A stretch of DNA of 64,000 bases, from the NCBI GenBank assembly GCA_003255065.1, contig QAOA01000527.1, positions 289,383 to 353,382 on the forward strand, read 5' to 3'. The DNA comes from Cercis canadensis (Eukaryota; Streptophyta; Magnoliopsida; Fabales; Fabaceae). Made by a program: the position numbers and the translations under genes. The notes under the pieces were generated by a model. That model did no database searches. It was not told the origin of the DNA and saw only the letters and a program-made list of their open reading frames with translations. This document shows positions 24,300-38,157 of the stretch, piece by piece. The stretch's first letter is position 1. Each line of letters opens with the position of its first letter.

Positions 24300-27200
24300 A
24301 TGGAGAAGATCTGCGTCGCCGTTCGACTTCGACCTCTTGTGTCCCAGGAATCCTTCAACGGCAACTTCTGGAAGATTGAAGAAAATCGCATTTCTCTTCA
24401 CAAGACTCAGGGCACTCCTATCTCTGGCTGTTCTTATGCTTTTGGTATGTTTTCTCCAATCCTAATGATCCTTATCCTAAATGTGTATAATTTCGATTCG
24501 GTATTTTCTTATTTGACAATTTAATTGCAGATCATATTTTCGATGAAAGTAGCACAAATGCTAGTGTCTACAAGTTCCTCACCAAGGATATCATTCAAGG
24601 CGCTGTGGGAGGATTCAACGGTACGTTTTATTTTATTTTCAAATGGATCTTCCAATTCTTCTGGAGGAACAACTAATTTAACGGTAATTTCTCTGGTTGC
24701 TGAGTACACTCAGTATAATATAATAATTCTATGTATATTTTCGGTTTTCTAATTATTACTCATCCCAAATATGTAAGACTCAGCACTTCGATGTTGAGAT
24801 GTCACTCTGACATGGAAGACAGTCAAGTGGAAGGCTATATTGAATTTTAGCATTCAAGGATTCTTGGAAAAATGGATAGCGATTAAATTATTGTACCAGC
24901 TCGGAATTCTCTCTGTGCAAATATTGTTCCATTCAATATTGATTCTGTTTCTTGCATAACAGTCAATAATGAGCCATCAGAATATTGAAACAATTTAAGA
25001 AACGTAGCCTTGTTAAATCTATGCTATGCTTTGGCATCATTCAGCTAAAGCTCACAAACTTTTTTACACTTAAAATCCATGAGTATGATGCCCGGTGTTA
25101 CTTGAATTAATTTATTTCATGTGTCATATGGCTTCACTGATGTAAAAGTTAATTGTTGAGATATGCACAGGAACTGCGTTTGCTTATGGGCAGACCAGCA
25201 GTGGCAAGACTTTCACCATGAATGGTTCTGAAACAGATCCAGGAGTAATTCCTCGTGCAGTTCAAGATATATTTGGAAAAATTCAGATGGTAGGTTCTGC
25301 TAGGAGAGTTGTTCATGGTGACTGGTGACATACCATTTCTTGTAATGCTGACATCTGGTTTGATTAACTTGATTCTCAGATGTCTGATCGAGAGTTTCTA
25401 ATTCGAGTTTCCTACTTGGAAATCTATAATGAAGAAATCAATGATCTTCTTGTGGTTGGGAACCAGAAATTGCAAATTCATGAGAGTTTGGGGGTTGGAT
25501 AACTGCTACCTGAAAAACTTTTAAATGGTTAATGTAGGATTATATATTTACTGATTATTTTTGTTCTTCAGCGTGGAATATTTGTTGCAGGCCTCCGAGA
25601 AGAAATTGTCAATAATGCTGAACAAGTGTTGAATCTCATTGAGGCAGGGGAAGGTTTGTAGTGCTACATTTTTATATTTTCTTTTGAACATGGCAACATG
25701 CACGCTATTTCTATGTTGGAAATAATTCTTTGTTTTCTTCATTTCACAGTTAACAGGCACTTTGGTGAGACAAATATGAATGTCAGGAGTAGCAGATCGC
25801 ACACAATATTCAGGATGGTGTGTGCTTAATTTGTAATATAGGTTCCTTGGGACACCCTTTTCTTGTTAAAGTACTCTTACAAGCATATGTGCTATTCATA
25901 TCAAATATGCAGGTGATTGAAAGCAAGAGGAAGGATTCCAATCCTGCTGGTGATTATTCAATTAGCGATGCTGTCCGAGTTTCAGTCCTGGTTTGTTCTT
26001 TGCACCCTCTTTTCTAGAATTTCTACAAAACAGTTGCATGTAATCTTATGCTTCGTAAATTGTGATTTCAACTTTCAAGTAGCATCTATATTATCAGTTA
26101 CGGGATCAGCCTTTTCGGTTTTACTTAAATGCTTACTTACTGTGGATCTTTTGCAAGTAGAATTTGGTAGATCTAGCTGGGTCTGAAAGGATTGCCAAGA
26201 CTGGAGCTGGTGGGGTACGTTTAAAAGAAGGCAAATACATCAACAAGAGCTTAATGGTTCTGGGTAATGTCATTAACAAATTAAGTGATGGTTCAAAGCA
26301 AAGGTATATTCTTTCCCTGCCTTTTATATTTAGTAAACTTTGAAGAGAATTTGTGGTGATCATTTTTCTTTTTTTGGCAGGGGCCATATTCCCTATCGTG
26401 ATAGTAAGTTAACTCGTATACTCCAACCGGCTCTCGGTGGTAATGCGAAAACTTCCATTATTTGCACCATAGCACCTGAAGAGGTAGGCTGTTATTTATC
26501 CCATGGTTTCATGTTAACATTATATCTTTTCATCAACATATTGATTTTAATTACAATATTTTGTTAATCCATTCAGGTTCACATTGAGGAAACAAAGGGA
26601 ACTCTTCACTTCGCTAGTAGAGCCAAACGCATCACTAATTGTGTTCAAGTCAATGAGGTTTGTGTTTTATGTACATCAAAATTCTTGATCTTGTGAGTTC
26701 TGAACTGTATTTAATATGATGTTCTCGTCACTTACAAGTTTCATACGGCTTCCATATTTCTTTCTGCTGATTTTCGTGATAGCATCTGCACTTCGTGTAG
26801 GTTTTATGGTTAGCCGTAACACCACTCTTAGAGTCTCTGAAGTAGGAAATGTTCGCAATGTCCTGTCATTTTCCACCACAGAGATCTTATAGAGCACGCA
26901 TATTTAAGTTATGTTACACATTTTATTGAACCACAATATCGAATAAATTTGAAGGTAATTCATAAATATATTTTATGAAAATTTCCCAGTTCCTCTCACG
27001 ATGTATGCAGTCCAAAGTACATCTGTTGTTAACTGTTTGATAGATATTTCACTTGATTATTCTATGCACCTCATTCTTGGAGAAGGTACTATAGACTCCG
27101 AATGTTGAGAAACACGTCAGAGGCTTACTGAAGCCAAAAGTATGAAAGAAGGATAAGCCTCGTATTCTCTGTACACGGTTTTGTCAAGAAATTGTCAATG

Positions 27201-29516
27201 TAGACTTATAAATCATGAACCTCAATTTCTTCCCTGTTGTGTATTTCTGGTACCCAGTCATATGCATAATCAATTAGCTCCGTTAACATGCTGGTATTTC
27301 ATTTCTTGCACCTTTCTGCCATAACTCTTCATTCTCTTGTTTAACTTGAATTTGTACCCAACAATGGAGAGATTTCTATAGATTTTGACGGATGCGGCCT
27401 TGTTAAAGCGGCAAAAGTTGGAGATAGAGGAGCTGCGTAGAAAACTTCAGGTAATAATCTTCTGATGATAATTTTGCATTAAAAACAAGGAATCTTACGT
27501 AGTGAAATTCTTATTCAGGGATCCCATGCTGGGGTGCTCGAGCAAGAGATTCTTAAATTAAGGAATGATTTGCTCAAGGCAGGTTTTTCTTTCGAGTTTC
27601 ATCTGTAAAAGCAATCATTTTATGTTCTTTCACTAATCTATTCATATGTAACTGTTTAGTATGAACTAGAGCGAGAGAAGCTTGAAATGGAACTAGAAGA
27701 GGAGAGGAAGTCACACAAAGAACGTGATCAATGGATTAGGGAGCAACAGATGAAAATTGAAGATCTCAGTAGTCTTGTATCTTTGTCAGACTGTGAGAAG
27801 AGCTACGGTCAGGTATAAAACATCAAGAAAAGATAAATCTTGGTTTTGCACTTTTAGCAACTTCAGATTCCATCACTAATTGCTGGATAGAGGTGTTATC
27901 CATTTTCTTCCATTTCTTCTTAGTAATACTTGCTAATAACTTCTCATATATCCATAAGTCTGTACATGGGAGTTATTCATTTATTCCTCTAGTAACTTGT
28001 ATGACCAATTTACAATGCCTGGAACTGGAAGAACCCACCTTTCCTCTTTGTGCTGCTATAATCAACTTGGTTTTCTTTCTCGTTCTTCTCTTCCTGATAT
28101 CTATTATGGTTTTTGTTGTTCTGATAATTTTGTATGTAATATTAGGGGCAAGATTCTCTCAGTCACAACCTTAAGGAAGAATGTATTGAAAGTAATAGTA
28201 CATCTCAAGGAGATATATTTAAAACCCCTTGTTTAAAGGCAGCTCCTAATTCTTTTGTTGCCAAGCGATCAAATTATTCAGCACTGCCAAATTTTAGCCC
28301 CCTTCCAGATGCTTTTAGCAATGTGGCTGATGAAGATGCGTGGTTGAAAATGAACAAAGGTTATGTAGCAGACCTCGATTCGCTTCAAAGCACTCCCGCT
28401 CGGAAAGTTCAATCATTCCCAACAAGTGACATAACTCCTGTGAGTTTATATTTCTTCGTTTTCTTAAGCAGATTTTCTCCTTCATATCTCGCATATTCTG
28501 TTATGTACCTCCAGATCCCCCAGAAAAGCGATAAATTAAAAGAAAAGGAAAAGCAGTTAAATATAATAGTTTGTCCTCCATAACTAGAGATTCAAGAGAT
28601 AAGAGAACTCGTTGCATAGACATACCGGAAATCATTATTTTCTTTTATTTGATAATGATTTTTATATCACCTTTCCTCAATTGGTCAGCTATACTTGGCT
28701 GCACAATTTTCATTAAATAGTCTTACTTCAAATATATCCATAATATAATCTGCCTGCCATGGCCATGTATTATGGTTTTATGAAAATCTGTATTTTTGTA
28801 AATCACATCGCATCTTAAATGTTATACGCTTTATGCTCATGCTTTGCTGTTAGCTAATACCATGTATTCATCTCTGCTCGATTTTGTACGTGTACATGCT
28901 TTTCATTTGTTAGATGTTTTGATATGACTTAAATTTTTCAGGGATGTTTAAATGAACAGTACGATGGAGAAATTCAAGATTTGAGGAGACAACTGGAACT
29001 TGCCAATGAAAAGATAAATGAACTTGAGGTTAGTATACGATGTTTAAATGAACTTGGTCAATGTAATTTGGCATGCATAATTACTCAAGAAGAGCAGCTA
29101 TCCAGTATTGAACTGCTAATACTAGTTATTTCAATAAGAATTATACACATCAGTCGTGCTACCAAAGTATGTAGAGTGACAATGTGGCTTCTCACCGTTA
29201 TGAATCCATTTAGCGTTGTTATAGAGATATATATAATAATTTCTGGACAGTTGAACATTGGAATAAAAACTCACTACCTTGTGCTTGTTTCATATGAGAA
29301 TTGGAGAGATGACATTCTGTATTCCTCCCATGTCCCACACGGTCTCGTGTCTTGACATATGCATTTTGAGCTCAGTTTGACTGTGTTCTCTGTTTTCTGC
29401 ATTCTCCCCAATTTTAATTGGTGGAATCACTCTTGTTTTTTCTCCCCAAACTGGTGCTATCACTTTGACCTTGTTAATTCTCGATGAAGTTAAATTCTCT
29501 TCAAACCACCCCCCCA

Positions 29517-29568
<52 letters not shown>

Positions 29569-31558
29569 NTTGCTACTGAATGAATTGATGGCTCTACGTG
29601 TTGAAATATTTGCATCTAGAGAAAGCATTCAGAGCAAATATTACTGAACCAGCAATTAATGGCAGAGACATCTGAACTTCAGAAAGAAGCACGACTAATT
29701 CGAGAAATTCCTCAGAGGTTATCCGAATCCGTGGTAAACTTGAAAGACAGCTTTCAGGAGGTTCTGTCAGCAATGCAGGTTAGGGCTATGCACCACCGAA
29801 GCTTCTTTCAACCTTTTCGTTTTTGGTCCTGATCATCTCAAGAAGCAATTAATTTCTTCTATTTTCTATACAGAGATTTGTATCTGATGGCAAATTATCA
29901 ACTGCAAAAGTGCTTTCCACCATGAGTGAAGTTGGAGTACAGCTGTTTACAACATTGGAAGCTCATTTTACAATGGACCTGGATGATGAAAGGTCTTTCA
30001 CTGGGAATAGTGCTTCAATCCAAGGACAATGCAAATTATTTATTGAGAGGATGAATAGCATAACTACATTACTAGGATCATCAGAAAGCCCGATCGTTGA
30101 GAAGAAACAGGAGGGAAATTCCATGTGCGGCAGTCGCCATAAGGTAGTTGTCTGGCCACAAATATCAAGATATCAATCACCAATCATGGTTTTATTTTCT
30201 GTCTTATTTTTAGGATATCTTGTGTCTTTTTTCAGAATTTTGATGCTTTAAATGTCTGTGTTATATAATAATAACTAAAGACTTGACTGGTATTTGTTGA
30301 ATAGTTGAAATTGAGCAAATAAGGAAGGCATTATAGTAGCTTTTCCAAGTGTTCATTCTCTTTACGGTAAGATTCATTGTTTAGTCATTGTAATCCTTCC
30401 CCGAGGAATACGATTTCTGATAACAATTATAACAGATAATCCATTTAAGTTAATAAGGTACCTCCCACGGTGTCCTACATGCTCTTCAAAATAGACGAAA
30501 TCTCAAATCCATATTATGGCTGGTTTTAATATACTTGCAACTTTTCTTTTCAAAAATATATATAATGGAATGGGTTGAAGAAATTATTAGAGATACATAA
30601 AATATTTCCACTGTTGCATGCTGTACATAGCTCTTCATAAGATTTCACTTGCTGCATATTGTGGTTGCTTGTTTGCATCTGTAAGAATTGTCATGACTTT
30701 GCAGCTTCTTCACAGTGAATTCACTGAAAATGAATTCGTTTGTGGGAGCAGCTGTCAGGAATTATAGTTGAGTAGGAAGAACATAAACAATCAAGCCAAT
30801 CACTTGATACAGTTAGAGACTAGCATATTGATTGCTCTAGTTCTAGTTTTATATAGAATTAAGTGTCAACGAATAGAGCCATGCATGCGAGCTTGTTTTA
30901 AGATGACTGGCATTAAAGAACTATAGTCCACTAAGTCCCGAGAGATCAAAGTTTATGCAAATGGAAGCTACATATAGATTAAAGGCTCTAGTACAATCTC
31001 ATCTGTGTGTGCACGGATGTATAGTAGGTAAATAGATAGATCTGCATTCTGGCATGAAAATTGAGACAAAGCATTTTAGGTTGTTCTTGATTATCTTAAA
31101 CTGTAATTTCTGTGATTAAGGGCTCTGATTTGGGAGGGGAAACTGCTACTTCAAAGGAGACACTGAGCAGTGAATTCGACTCCATCAAAGAAAGGTACCA
31201 TGTCTTAGAGGAAGAGTTAAATATCAATAATCGCCTTCTTGAAGTTACGAAAGATAGGTATGATAGCTTGGAAAGGGACTTTCTGCTTTTGAAAGACGAC
31301 AGGGATTCTTTGCTCCAGATGGTCTCTGAATCATCTCAGAGACTTGCAATGGTTTCGAGCGAAAAGGAAAATGCATTGCAGGATTTAAATACTGAAGTAC
31401 ACAGAAGGAAACATTTAGAAGGAGAGGTTAAGCAGTTTACTGCGACGTTTGCCTGCCGTCAAGGACTACTTGCGTCCTTCCATAGTGAATTTAAGACAAA
31501 ACTTGAGAAATTGAGAGCTCAGAGTTCAATCTCAGTACCCAAATCTCTTGGGTGTTAA
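24300..31558 (+). CDS. KIN7N: Kinesin-like protein KIN-7N (CENP-E-like)
   Basis: ATP-driven microtubule motor of the kinesin-7 family, 850 aa. Exons: 24300-24444, 24531-24620, 25171-25289, 25380-25493, 25572-25653, 25750-25817, 25913-25990, 26161-26303, 26381-26483, 26577-26657, 27382-27450, 27519-27578, 27660-27812, 28146-28439, 28942-29028, 29620-29778, 29874-30143, 31121-31558. The N-terminal motor starts at [12 protein letters not shown]. It has the P-loop GQTSSGKT (85-92), switch [11 protein letters not shown] (192-201), switch [10 protein letters not shown] (234-241), then the neck [11 protein letters not shown]. Past residue 340 the protein is mostly coiled coil, with a conserved [19 protein letters not shown] segment. 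It matches Arabidopsis At1g59540 (ZCF125) along its length as I recall it. Oddities: exon 4 ends in GGG (Gly) where Arabidopsis has Glu; intron 12 has a GC donor (CAAG|GCAGGT); intron 15 holds a long T-run with an N at 29569. Confidence 0.95.
29521..29570. repeat. Poly-T tract with a single N in KIN-7N intron 15
   Basis: About 50 T in a row with one N at 29569. The N probably marks an unresolved homopolymer where two assembly pieces were joined. It lies in an intron and does not affect the protein. Confidence 0.85.
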
Positions 31559-34500
31559 GACTAAATATGGTTGTTGTAATCCTGTAATATCTTTGCGCAT
31601 TTTGTTTATTCTGTACTCTAGATTAAACTTTATTGTATAGTAGTCATATGTTTATTTGGTTCTAGCCTAACTATAGTTGAGTGTGCTTATTACGGTGTTA
31701 GTAGGGTCGAAGGGACATGATGGTGGTAACCAATAAGCATATAGCTCATGATGCATCGTGTTATAAATGGTGTAACACAGGTATATCATATGACATTGTT
31801 ACTTGAGCATCTGTCACATTCTTAGTCTTGTTGCTGCTGCCCTTAGTTACCAGTTTGTCTGCCATTTGGTTCTTGGCCCAGTGGGATGGGTACCCGTGTT
31901 GGAATTACCCTCCTCAAGTGTATCTAGCCCAAAATAAAGGAAAAAAAAAACGGTTTGTCTGATTAAAAAGTATTCTGTTGATGTTCTGATGATTTAGTAG
32001 AACAAGTTGGCTTCAGAGCACTTGTTGCGTAGTTCATTCCCATTACATGAAGGATCAGCATACGTGTCGAAGCTGCTACCGTTCGCTGATTTTAGGCCAG
32101 AAATTAGACGCGCCTTGCTTTATACCTTTATGTAAATACTGATGCTCCTTTATATATTGATTAAACTCAAAGCTGGTGAGTTGATTTAATTGAAGGCAAG
32201 GAGATTTACATCATGTTTCCCTGGGATGTTTGCATAAAGATAAGTTGTGTGAACCCCACAACAAAATGTACAAGTATGTCTGTCATACAGGCACTCTCAC
32301 CTATTAAAGTGCAGTCCCACCATTCCCAGTCCTCAAATACATGTGATACTGCAAAATCATAGACTACGCTTGGATTGCATGCAGACAATACAAACTAGGT
32401 GGTTGGTTGTATTGTATCTTTGAAAACAATATTAGAAATAATTTTTAATTGCATTGCCTTTAATCATGGTGCCATTTTAGTCATACCTAATCCACTTCTC
32501 CTGCCTAAACTTAAAATACTACCCACATAATTGAGCTATTGAGCATACTTTTCCACGTCTCCTATTCTTTCCTCCCGCACCTTTAAGTAAGAGTTGTTTA
32601 TCGAAACAGTATAGCTCTTTAGTAAAGTGGATTTTAAATAAGTTTATATGATGAATGGTATCACAGAACAGAATAGTTGCAGTAGTTACTAAAATCAAGA
32701 AAACATGTAAATATATTTTTATGAAATATATCATTCATTATATACTTGTTATTAGTTTTTTTTTTTTTGTCAAAAATAGTTTTCTTGAACTAAAAATGTC
32801 ATGTCCTATTATTGCAGTTGCATCGCGTGGTTTAGTGTTCCCATCCCCACCTTTAACTTTAAGCAATTATTTATCCCTCTCTCTCCTCAATTATGTGGGA
32901 TTAGGCATATATAATTTAAACTTAGAGATTATTTTAATGAAAAAGTCTAAAAAATCTCTTCAACTATACATGCAATTTACTCTCAAAATTAAAAAAAAAA
33001 AAGTTACAAAAGATATCCTTAAACTATAAAAATGTGTAAAACATCTCCAAGAACTTAATGTACGTTATGTGATTAATTACTAATTATGGGTCATAGTAAA
33101 ATTTATAGGGATACAAATAAAAATAGATTTATAAAAGTAGGAACAAATAGTAATGTTTAAAATTTGTCATGGCCAATCGATAATATTTAAAATTTATCAT
33201 CTTCAACCTTCAAATGATTCTTTTCTAGAATTCAACACATTCAAGTTTCTTTTCGTATCTCTCTCATTTCTCAACTAAAATTTGTAAATTGCATATATTT
33301 TTAAAGCTTGTAAAATTTACAACAATATGTTACAATTAGTTTTAAGATTGAAGCTCAACCTTAGAGGATTCTTTTCTAGAATTCAACCCATTCAAAATTT
33401 TCTTTGTATCTCTCATTTCTCAACTAAAATTTGTAAATTACATACATTTTTAAAGCTTGTGAAATTTACAGCAATATGTTGCAATTAATTTTAAGATTAA
33501 AGCTCAAAATGAAGCAAAAAAAAGTGAGAGACAGCAGCGTTGGCACCCCTTCTTCCTCTTGTTCACGACAGCTTCAACTCAAAAAATAAGATTGGTAGAA
33601 TTTGAGGGGTTTAGGTATGTGGGTATAAGAGATTTTTGTGAGAAATGTTATCCCAGCAACAAAACCCACTTGGGGTTTCTCTGTTCCAAGGTAATAAATA
33701 TTGAAATAGATACTAATTTTAGCTATAACAAAGCATTGTTCATGTACCTCAAATTAAAGAACCTAGGAGCCAAAACGATTGAATTTGCTCCAAATTCTCT
33801 TTAAAGAGAAATTTCCTCACCAACCCACAAATTTTCTTCTCTTTTGCGTTAACCAATTTTGTAGCCAGCTCCACCACCAAAAATGGCGTCTTCTGCCCCA
33901 CCCGTGCTACCCACCACCATTCCCAACCCATTTCCAGCAGATCTAAAACAAAGAAGCCCTCCCTCCTCAAGCAGAGCTCTGGAATTTCTTTGTGTTGGTA
34001 GAGCCAAAGAGAAATACATCTCACGTGCCATGTCTCACTTACTAACTAAACTCTTATTAATCTGTCAATTTTGGCTAATTAAGCTGTTAAACACATCATA
34101 TGTGTGGCATGCGCTCCTTTTCGTTCATTAATGGATGGATGTTAGAGTCTTGGGAGTGTTCTATACATTTTCATAGTTCAAGGAAGTTTTTTGTAACTTT
34201 TTTTAGTTTTTAGAGTAAACGGTACATAAAATATAATTGAAATGATTTTTTTAGACTTTTCCCTTATTTTAATTTAGTTTCTTTCATATTGTATAGAATG
34301 TCTGAAATATTCTTGAATGATATGTGCTTATTTTGTTCACATATATAGTTATCATTTGGTGTTATGAAGTTATTCTAATTACATGTAATTATCATGTTAA
34401 AAAATAAATGAAATAATTATATATATAAATAGAATAACACCAAAAAATATTTTGAATATTTTCTATTAGTATAGAAAAAATCAAATCAAAATTCATCCAT

Positions 34501-35402
34501 GTTTAGAACTAAATAATCTTTTTTATCAACTTAAAAAATCAAACAATAATTCCCCCTTTAAACTTTGAAGGTTTCATTTCCTTTGCTAAATAATTATCGC
34601 ATTTATTCAAGAGTGATGCGTTCAAAACGAAGTATCAATAGCAAGCACTAGTTTTTTTTTTTTTTTTTTTTTNTGTTCTTAAGCCTCGTTTTTCTACCGG
34701 GAAAAAAAAAAGTTACTGCCTGGGTCTTTGGTGATCGAAGCTTAAAGCACATGGAATCTAACAATAATGCATGAGTCATGGAAAAATCATTACAGAATTT
34801 TCTTTTAAATATTCAAATTTACGTAAGTGAAATTAGACCATTAATATTGTCTTAGACTTGATGAGGTGTTCTTTTATTTATATATAAGAAAATTGAAAGT
34901 TAAAGACAACAGTGTTGAGGACACAAAATCAAAAAGGTCGTGGGAGAAGAGAGTAGTGGTTATTTATGACACATTGACAATGACACCAATCATCATCATT
35001 CATCATCTATATTGTTATGGGTGCTCTTCACAAATATGAAATTTTTTTGGGACCATTATTATTTTCATGTATTCAAGAGCTTGAATGATAAACGGATAAG
35101 GACCAAATAGATAGAAAAGTGAAATAGTATAGAACAGATTAAAAAAGAATAAGACAAGATTTAAAGCCCAGAAAAGCCAGCAATTAAAACCATTTGAACT
35201 TTGAGCCAAGGACTGGATCAATAAATTCTTAAGCATCCATTTATCTTTGCTCTTGTAATGTCCCAAAATGACAGATGTGCTATTTGTCGGAATTAAATTA
35301 TCTGCACCATATCACGCCCTCATTTAAGTGCCTAAACTTGCAAACCATATCTTCCCTTGTATTATATTCCAATTTCGAACCCTTCAACGTAGTCTGCCTC
35401 TC
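31559..35402. other. 3' UTR of KIN-7N and intergenic sequence
   Basis: The first part is 3' UTR. The rest is AT-rich and holds a diverged tandem repeat (33216-33512) and a T-run with an N at 34673. A short frame at 33883-34131 (plus) begins MASSAPPVLPTT and is proline/serine-rich with no known domain; I do not call it a gene. No RNA gene was seen. Confidence 0.5.
33216..33512. repeat. Diverged two-copy tandem repeat, period about 151 bp
   Basis: Copy 1 begins GATTCTTTTCTAGAATTCAA at 33216; copy 2 begins with the same bases at 33367. Both continue through CATTTCTCAACTAAAATTTG, TTTTTAAAGCTTGT and AATTTACA to TTTTAAGATT and AAGCTCAA. The copies differ by scattered substitutions and small indels, so the duplication is old and is not an assembly overlap; no N lies between them. 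Confidence 0.8.
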
Positions 35403-36750
35403 ATGGCTTCACCAACTGTTACTGTTAGTGCTAAACCACAGAAAAGACTTGTGGAATTTCTAAAGGAGCAGCAAGAACCTTTCATCCTAGAGGTTTACCT
35501 TTTAGAAAGAGGCTACTCCAAAAAACTGAGCTCAACTCCAGACAGAGACAGTGGGCAGAATCATGGAGATTCAGACAAGAATTTGGAGAGATCAGCAAGT
35601 TGTGGCATGAAGAAGAAAAGAAAGACTTTGCTTCAATTTTCCAAAGTTCTAACTGCTCTATATAAGAAGCTTGCTTTTCACAACGAAAGCAGAACAACCA
35701 GGGAAGCTGAGAGAAGAAATGAAGATGGAACTGTCCCAGAAACAGGAAGAGTTAGTCAGATAGTTGTGGAAACAGAGCGGTTTTCATCGGCTAGCAGCTC
35801 AACTGTGTTTAACTCATGCTCAGAGATTGATGAAGAGGAAACTTGTATACCATCACTTAATGATAATCATTCATACGATATTAGTGTACAGAGGTATAAA
35901 CTCAAATTCTTATTCACCCTCAAAACTTTTTGCGTAAATTCTATCCATTCAACACCCATTTAAAAAGATTGAGCTAGTGGGAGAAATATTAATTAGTTTG
36001 GTCACTCTTACTAACAAAGCCAACAGGCTACCGACAGTGGAGAGCACCTCCGGAGATACATAGAAGATGGCCCTGCATCATTCTCACTCGGCAAGACACC
36101 TTCACGCAGAATTTCACTATCTCAAAAAGGTTAGTCTTGTTTGCTATTATAAACATAGATTTGACAACTTATTTTCTAACGTTGTGTCAATTTGTTTGGC
36201 AGAGGAAACAGTGAATGGGGATGTGAGGAGAATAAAACAGAGAATACGCAGTTGCAGTGTCCTTCTGCCAAGGAAATTGACTGAGGAATCTCTGTTATCA
36301 GCTTCTCTCTGGGGATTACTAGTTCACTCAGCTAAGAAAGAGGGTTGTAGTGTGGAATTGGGAGAGATTTTGGGGCCTAATGTTTCTCAAATATTGAAAT
36401 CTAAAAGGGTTTTGCAGCAGACAAAGCAGCTCCTATTTGACTGTGTGAGACAGATTACATTAAGCATTCCAAGGAAAGACAAGGGACACCAAGGTTACAA
36501 GCAGTTCTTGGGGCCTGAAGAGCTGGGGAGGCTCATTTGTGAGAAAACAAAAGAATGGGGTAAACAAGCCGGTGATGAGACAAATCTAACCAACTTATTG
36601 ACTTTGGATTACATGAATTCAATCAATGAATGGAGTGATTTCCAGCCACATAAAAAGGATATTAGCGTTGAGATCGCTGATGCAATTTTGGAATGCATCA
36701 ACGATGAAATTGTATCAGAAATCATTGAAATTTTGGCACCCACTATATAA
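35403..36750 (+). CDS. DUF4378-domain protein of unknown function
   Basis: Plant protein with a C-terminal DUF4378-type region, 376 aa. Exons: 35403-35893, 36038-36129, 36203-36750. Begins MASPTVTVSAKPQKRLVEFL; an in-frame ATG 25 codons upstream (35328) is possible but less likely. The N-terminal half has the pattern RLVEFLKEQQEPFILEVYLLERG and a basic KKKRKT stretch that could act as a nuclear signal. The middle is acidic and serine-rich. The C-terminal part shows RKLTEESLLSASLWGLLV, then LGPEELGRLICEKTKEWG, then a helix ending AILECINDEIVSEIIEIL, as in DUF4378 proteins. The intron 1 acceptor is chosen as CCGACAG|TGG because the nearer CCAACAG|GCT would bring an early stop. No molecular function can be given. 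Confidence 0.85.
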
Positions 36751-38157
36751 CGAACTTAAGTTGTAAAATTGTAATTTTCTTTTCCCATTTTCTGTTTCGC
36801 AAGATATTTTTGGGTAACTCATGGGCCCAAAAACACAGCTTCTATCCACCATATAACATGAAAATTTTATTCACTTCAATTATCAGAATGTAGTAGTTAT
36901 AGTTCTATCAGTGTCATAGCTAAAGTATCACGAAAGTATATATATAGTAATTCCATAATTTAACAAAATTTTTCCTTTCCATTTATTGGTGAGAAACCAA
37001 AAAAGAGAGGAAATTAAATTGATGGATTGCGTTAAAAAAGTTTCCGCCGCTGCAACCGTATGCACGGGGTGATTTCAAAGCTTCGAGAGGCACTATTATT
37101 AATGGGTTGCTAATCACGAGATATATTTTAATTCTTTTGGCCAGGCAACTTTTGCAGAGTTCATAAAAAGTAAAATGATTGATAATGTTTTTTTTTTCAT
37201 TAGGTAAATTAAATTAAATTCTTTTGTTAAAATATAAAAAAAAATAAAAATTTAAACTTCAGACCTCAATTTTTTTTTTAAGAGATTCTCCTTCTTAAAC
37301 CACTATATGTGCTAATATTAAAATGATTGATAATAACGATACAAATAATAAGAGAATGATAAATATGCCCGACGTAGACATTTAAACTAAAAATAAATGA
37401 CACTATACAGAGAGGGTCCAAGATTGTTCCAACCTTATCCCCTAGCATTTAAAGAGAAAGTTACAAGCACGCCTACCACGGCACATCCGATATGATATTT
37501 TATCATCAAATTTATAACGAGTGTGGAGACATAATGAATAAATAACCAAATAATAATGATAGTCCCTTCACCAACTAATAGGTAATTGCCGTTGTCCTTC
37601 TCTTTTCCCCCTCTTAATATGCCCACTTTGCCTCCAGTGTCGGCTCAATGCCACCCTATAAAGGAAAGAGAGTCACTGTCCCAACACGTGACAAGCGTAC
37701 TGGAGAATTTAGTAGACAGTAGAGTGAATATTGGATAATCTTTCTAGTTCACGCCGAGGTCAATTCCGCAGCCACCGTTAGGGACTTCAAGCAAAATGGA
37801 CAAAGATTACACACTTGAGGCATAGCGTTATCGAGTCACTGTCCCCTGATGAACATATAGGTAAATAATCTTCAATTATTGAAGCATTCATCAGCGTAAA
37901 ATCTTCAAATCTTCAACATATTTACTTCTTTAATATTAATTTTACTATTGCAAAGATAAAGCATTCTTGGCACGAAGTGAAGTTGTTAATTGAAAACCCA
38001 ATTCCAAGATATAGTGATAATTCTACATTCACCAATTAGTCCTAAGACAAAGGCATAACCACCAAAAAGAAAAGAACCGACAATGAAAGCGAAAGTTATC
38101 CCCTAAGCCGCAGATGAAATGCTTTCATCTCACCCAAGCAAAAAGGTTAGCAACAAA
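36751..38157. other. Convergent intergenic region
   Basis: This lies between the 3' ends of the DUF4378 gene (plus) and PRP40A (minus), so it should contain both 3' UTRs. It is AT-rich with a few homopolymers near 37190 and 37272. No further gene was recognised. Confidence 0.55.

Noticed and set aside
25494..25510. Premature stop in the KIN-7N motor (TAA after exon 4)
   Set aside because: The stop lies in intron 4; a GT donor after GGG restores the frame into RGIFVAGL, so the gene is not broken.
33883..34131. Proline/serine-rich 82-aa frame (plus) as a small gene
   Set aside because: No domain, no supporting splice partners and no homologue I recognise; composition alone could give it.
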